DNA from: Mya arenaria | Taxonomy: Eukaryota; Mollusca; Bivalvia; Myida; Myidae | Length of the DNA stretch: 64,000 nt | Direction of reading: 5' to 3' | NCBI RefSeq assembly: GCF_026914265.1 | Contig: NC_069136.1 | Location: 2,458,501-2,522,500, forward strand | Shown: positions 59,230 through 64,000 of the stretch, one piece after another | Layout of the letters: the number at the start of each line of letters is the position of its first letter | Numbering within the stretch: the stretch's first letter is position 1 | Notes under the pieces: generated by a model | The model's input: only the letters and a program-made list of their open reading frames with translations | Databases searched by the model: none | What the model was told of the DNA's origin: nothing | Program-made: the position numbers and the translations under genes

Positions 59230-61446
59230 TCAAATCTTGTACATCATAAAACTGTGATGTCCCGTGTCACGAACAATGGACTCCACACTGGACGAATGTA
59301 AATGCACACTATCCCCTTCCTTCAGTTGGAACATCCCCCCTGTGTTGATTGTCCTAGTTCCGGCTTGGCAGCCATCATGCCGTACATTTCCCAGAACTAT
59401 TGTCCGTCCTCCAGCTGAAGATCGGTGTATTATTGAATGCTTTATAAATGGATTTTCAGGTCTTGTTTCTTGAAAAACATTCGTATTGTTTATTGATTCT
59501 TGATTATTGACCATTACTTGGAAGGACAAATAGTAAAAACCACTTTTGGTAATATCAATGGTTCCATCATTGTATGACAAATATCCTTTGCTGTCTGGAT
59601 TGGCCAACGAATGCCAATGTACCATACCGGATCCTTAAATAAAAAGTATTTACATGAATAGAATTTCCTACTTTGTATAACTAGAAAATACACCGTGTTA
59701 TAAAGAGATTTTTAAGTATTTTCTTTGCTAATTTGAATTTTAAATGCTTAACATTCTATACAGAAATAAAAAAATGTAAAATGATGCAATTTGTTTCTAA
59801 AAAAGCAGTTAATGTTGATATAAAGTTAAGGCGTCTTATACCCGTCCGTTGCGTTTTAGGAGATATTCCTTTAAGCAAAATTGACGATCCCTTTAAAGTC
59901 TCCAGACATTCGTCCTTTCCGAAAAATTCCAACAAACCTATAACAGAAAATAAATTAAAATAATATGAGTTAAAGTTAGTATCAATCAAGAATATTAAAC
60001 ATGAAATTGAATCCATTTTAAAAGGTTTACTCATTGAGTCGAGACTGACTTACCAGTAAACATACAGCAATCACTCTTAAAGGGACTTGTTTGTAACATT
60101 CACTTTTCTATTACGAAATAAAGTATGGCAAATGATCACGAGGGTAAATACTAAGATTATGACAGTTCAGCAAATGTTGATATTTGCTCAAATATCGTCT
60201 ATAAAGACCACGATTTTCAATAGCGATTTCGTTGTTGCGTGATTGGTTGATTGACATTATCACATGGTGTTATCAATGTATTGTTAAAAGTTCAAAATAT
60301 CAAAAACTGTTCTATAAAGCCTTGTGGCCTAAAGGTTATTTGTCGGTTTTCAATGCTGTTTTCTTGACTTTACCGCCGTGTGTTCGCATCCAACTAATAC
60401 TTATGTGAAAAACTACAGAAACAAGCTCAGTAGCAAAACGTTTAAACAAAAATATTAACCCAATTATATTTTTTTAACTTTTATTGTATTTTTCTGCAAT
60501 TTAGATATCATTATGTAAATAAAATGATAAAAATAAGTGATTTTAGATGCATTAGAGGGAAACATTTTTTTCGCCGAAAAACATGAAGGAGTCCCCTTTA
60601 ACCTACTTACTTGATTCAGTATGCAACCCATTTCTAGCCTTCCGTCTGACTTCCTGTAAAATAGAGAGAGATAGTAAACATGAAAGCAATTTCAATGTAT
60701 AATCGCTTCTCCGTCCATAAAGCCCCCTCGAGTTTTATAAATAGCTACCAATCAGCGTAAATGTATAAGAACTATTATCAATATACACAATTCAGCCATT
60801 CGAAACTCCTTGGCCATTTACTATCGAAAACAACCCCGGATGTATATAGACGGTTTAAAATGCCAGACATCTTTACATTTTAACTATGCTGCAAGTAGAT
60901 CGCGTAGTAATTTCAATATAGCTATGAAACTTAATGACGTTACTTTTGGGCATCTTTAATGATTATGCACTAATTCACTCCATAGACACTCAATTGAAAC
61001 TTAGATATTTAACATAAATGTTTAAACACTACAATTAATTAATACTTATTCAAAAAATTACGAACTACTTCTACTGATTTACAGACATACATCCGAGGTT
61101 GTTTTCGATGGAACATAGCCGAGGAGTTCCGAATGCCAATCAGTTTATGGATAATGCATATATGCGTGAACTTACTTGTATATATAAAATGTTGAAAACA
61201 GTGCTTAATATGACATTATTATTTCTCTACCTCTTCTATTTTCGTTTTCAGAATAGTTTCTGCGCCTCTACATGACACCCTCTCGTCATCTCCATCGGGA
61301 ACAGCAGGATGACAGATTACAGTAGCGTGTTCAGCTTGTATATGCTGTCGTTTAATTTTCCAGAGCACAACAACAGTTAAAAAACTTCCCATTTGTAAAA
61401 TGGTTAAAATCAAAACGAAAACACTTAATAATTTAAACACCTCCAT
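59230..61446 (-). CDS. TNF-superfamily ligand 2, type II membrane protein, 252 aa
   Basis: Coding exons on the minus strand are 61446-61231, 60653-60611, 59937-59842 and 59633-59230 (216+43+96+404 = 759 bp), with GT..AG borders and phases 0, 1, 1, as in TNF ligand 1. The membrane anchor is residues about 5-29 (LLSVFVLILTILQMGSFLTV...). Exon 2 places RRKAR at residues 75-79; R-K-A-R fits the minimal furin pattern R-x-x-R, so shedding is possible. The C-terminal TNF-homology domain includes ITKSGFYYLSFQVMV, GGMFQLKEGDSVHLHS and ends HHSFMMYKI, where SFFGxxxL is more usual. The expected role is a trimeric ligand for a TNF receptor at the cell surface or after release. The orthologue is not assigned. 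Confidence 0.87.
60823..61109. mobile_element. MITE family M1, complete copy in TNF ligand 2 intron 1
   Basis: ATCGAAAACAACCCCGGATG at the left is mirrored by CATCCGAGGTTGTTTTCGAT at the right. Interior CTGCAAGTAGATCGCGTAGT matches the copies at 10632-10918 and 18175-18310. At 287 bp it has the same length as the copy at 10632. It occupies half of the intron between exons 1 and 2. Confidence 0.8.
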
Positions 61447-64000
61447 TGCTATGCGTGTATTTACGTCGTATAAATTTTACCTGTTCGCTATCTGAATGAG
61501 AAAAACAAATTTGACCTAAATGATTATACAACGCCATATTTTAAGAAAGTAATAAACTTCCTATTCACAAAAATAGAGTTAAAAGAATTATTGTCATGAA
61601 TACATGTATTGCCATAAATGCACGTTGTAATGATAAATGAAATGCAAAGAATTTGTATCAAAAACTGATTACAATTTAAATCTTCGAAGATTTTTGAAAT
61701 TTCAAATTTAAAACGAGCTTTACCATGAGCTATTTTAGTGCATGGAATGTCAAATAGTAAAAAATCGTTGATTTATTAATTATGTCATATTTTTTATACG
61801 AAACTCGTGTTTATTCATGTTAACTAACGTTCCCACGTTACATAATAAATGATCAGCTTGCAATTGAATAGCGATGCATATTTCATTTGACATTATAAAG
61901 CCTGATCTAAAAACCATATTGAATGATACTTTATAAAGTCATTCGATGTAATAAGTTTGTAATAATTTTGACAGAACAAAACTTTTTAATAAACAAGTTT
62001 TAATATAAGATAGTTTAATGTGGCTGAACACATGCGCAAACAACTAAACCATCGATATAAAAAGTAATTTAACTTGAACAAACAAGTCCTAGTTTTTTAG
62101 ACTATAATCTGCGCATTCGCAGATATTCTTAAGATTTTATGTCCGTTTTAACCCCATATGCTGTCTTGCGGTCCATGTATGAGCCTTTCTAGTTAGGCTA
62201 TTTCAGCGTTGTAAATTCTTTCCCGGTTTTAATTTTAGAAGAACACTTTTCTTAGATCGCTATATTTATCATATGATAATGGGTCAAAATATAAATGGAG
62301 GCTCTGTAAGAAATGTTACATAATGGTATCTCGACTTAGAGTTTAGCCCGATAATTTCAAAAATGATTACAGACCGCAAGTGTCTTTTTTTCTAATTGAT
62401 AGGCCTGCAGAGTTTGCTATCACAACCTGGCCTGTCCCTGAAGCACCCTTATTTTTATGGGGTATTTTCTATATTACTTTTATGAGATAAGAAACAAAAC
62501 TGATTGTCTGAATATCGCGTTGTTAATGCTACAAATACTATTATTTGCCTGTTTTATAACAATAAAGCATATATTCATTCTTTTGAACTAAAACATGGTC
62601 TGCCTTTTCGGCTTATATTTTTATGGTTGGATTTATATATTGAGCGATATTCCTTGCACATGGTTCGTGTTGTACTTTCTTTATTCTATTACAACTGCCA
62701 GGATGTTACTGAAGTGATATCTGTAATGTTCTTGGCACTGTGATTATGTGTAAGAAAAAGGTTTTCATTTATTTGCACAAAAGCTTGTTCTGGTGTATTC
62801 TTGGCATACAATCGACTTTTCATTTATATTTGCATACTTTCCCTGTAAGGTATGGTTTGAGTAATGCATACGTATATTCAAACAAAGTACAATGTAGTTT
62901 AAAGTACGATTAAACCTGAAAAACATAAGAAGAGTGCGAACATTTATAACTGCACAATTTCTACAAATATACTTAAAATTAAACACAAATAACATTATTT
63001 TATTTAAATAAATCTGGAAAAAGAACAGTTATCCGATCTTCTGAAAATCTCCCCGGGAAACGATCTACTGTCTGATAAGCTCTGCATTATGAAATTGATT
63101 ATTGCTGTTGTTGTTTGAAAAATAAAAACTGTATATGTTTATAAGAGGAAACGATATGTATGTAATAGTAAGATGACATGAAGTAAATTCTTAATGAAAC
63201 TATAAAAATGGGCGGATTGAGTGTACCAAAGAGCCCTTCTTATTCATTAGAAAATTACTTTAAGTCATCTAACTAACTTAATACAACCTCAATAGCTGAT
63301 ACATTGGAAATGCAACATCAAACGCAGGGACTGTGTATCGGATGATCGGCAGTAGGCGAACCTTTAAACACCCGCGAAAGTTGAACTTTTGAATGATTAA
63401 GTCTAGTTCTTAATGATTGCCTATCTGAGATTTCATTATCTTAAAATGTAGGTTGCATTATAAGATGTATTTATATATACTTTCCTATTGTTTGACGTCT
63501 AATCAAAGCACCGAAAACCTCAAGAAGCGCTTGAAAAGGGCTTGAATTACAACCTTAAAAATACACAGGGATGGGGGATTAGGGCGATATAAGTGACTTT
63601 TACATCGACAAAATGACACCAAACGCCATAAAATAGATACAGATATATGAACCCTTGCGCAATGTGGGCCCTAGCACTCTTAGCCCTCCGGCCACACACA
63701 AGTCACTTTTTAAAGTTATACGGAAATTGATTTTCTCCTCATGTGCCCTTCACCCATTACCATTGTTCGAAAAGAATCACAACAGTCAGATACTTGCCCG
63801 TAGATAGTCTTACAGCGCATACCACTGTTTTTTTTACTTCATATGCATAGAAAAAACGAAATTCTTTATTGTAAATACTGATCCCTCCGTCTGCAGATAG
63901 AGTTGGGATCTCTAATCATTGAAGTACTTGGGGTTTACCTTTTCGTTTTTTATTTATTATTTGTTTTATTGATAAGTTTCCTTAAGTTAATGAATACTTT
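61447..64000. other. Upstream of TNF ligand 2; nothing further recognised
   Basis: A+T-rich sequence that should contain the TNF ligand 2 promoter. Short open frames at 62504-62743 (plus) and 62765-62995 (minus) have no recognisable domain. I saw no RNA gene or bounded repeat. Confidence 0.35.

Overview
This is animal nuclear DNA: A+T-rich, with spliced genes (GT..AG introns, consistent phases), mariner, LINE, YR-retrotransposon, hAT, piggyBac-like and SINE-type repeats, and no bacterial-type operons. The gene content (an SLC16-type transporter and two TNF-family ligands) together with the repeat style (pearl/HINE-like arrays of about 179 bp, a tRNA-headed SINE) fits a mollusc, most likely a bivalve. 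The species assignment is inference. All exon joins below come from reading splice sites and phases by eye.

Layout. 1-19 kb: repeats only. They include a 75-bp minisatellite, a mariner relic, an L1/Tx1-like LINE with a 15-bp target-site duplication (itself hit by a hAT-type MITE and a solo LTR), several inverted-repeat elements and a seven-unit array of about 179 bp. 19.3 kb: a decayed duplicate of the transporter's first coding exon. 20.6-21.9 kb: a G+C-rich island of unknown origin. 22.8-37.6 kb: a broken Ngaro/DIRS-like tyrosine-recombinase retrotransposon (minus strand) with a stack of insertions inside it. A CR1/L2/Jockey-type LINE sits in its RT-RNase H region. Separately, a TAA-flanked Harbinger-like element holds hAT-A, which holds hAT-B, which holds two MITEs. 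Five levels can be peeled back by their target-site duplications. 38.5-47.5 kb: an apparently intact eight-coding-exon monocarboxylate-transporter-like gene (plus strand, 543 aa). 47.5-51.4 kb: intergenic repeats. 51.4-61.4 kb: two head-to-tail TNF-ligand genes on the minus strand (266 and 252 aa), each with four coding exons in the same intron phases, with a relic of a further copy between them. 61.4-64 kb: nothing recognised.

The intact host genes are the transporter, a 12-helix plasma-membrane type probably carrying monocarboxylates or related solutes, and two type II membrane cytokines of the TNF superfamily. No functional link between them is visible. I found no clear new multi-gene system. 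The best leads are the insertion stack, the repeated use of 5-bp target duplications by hAT-like families, the sharply bounded similarity between the two transporter first exons, and the TNF tandem pair.
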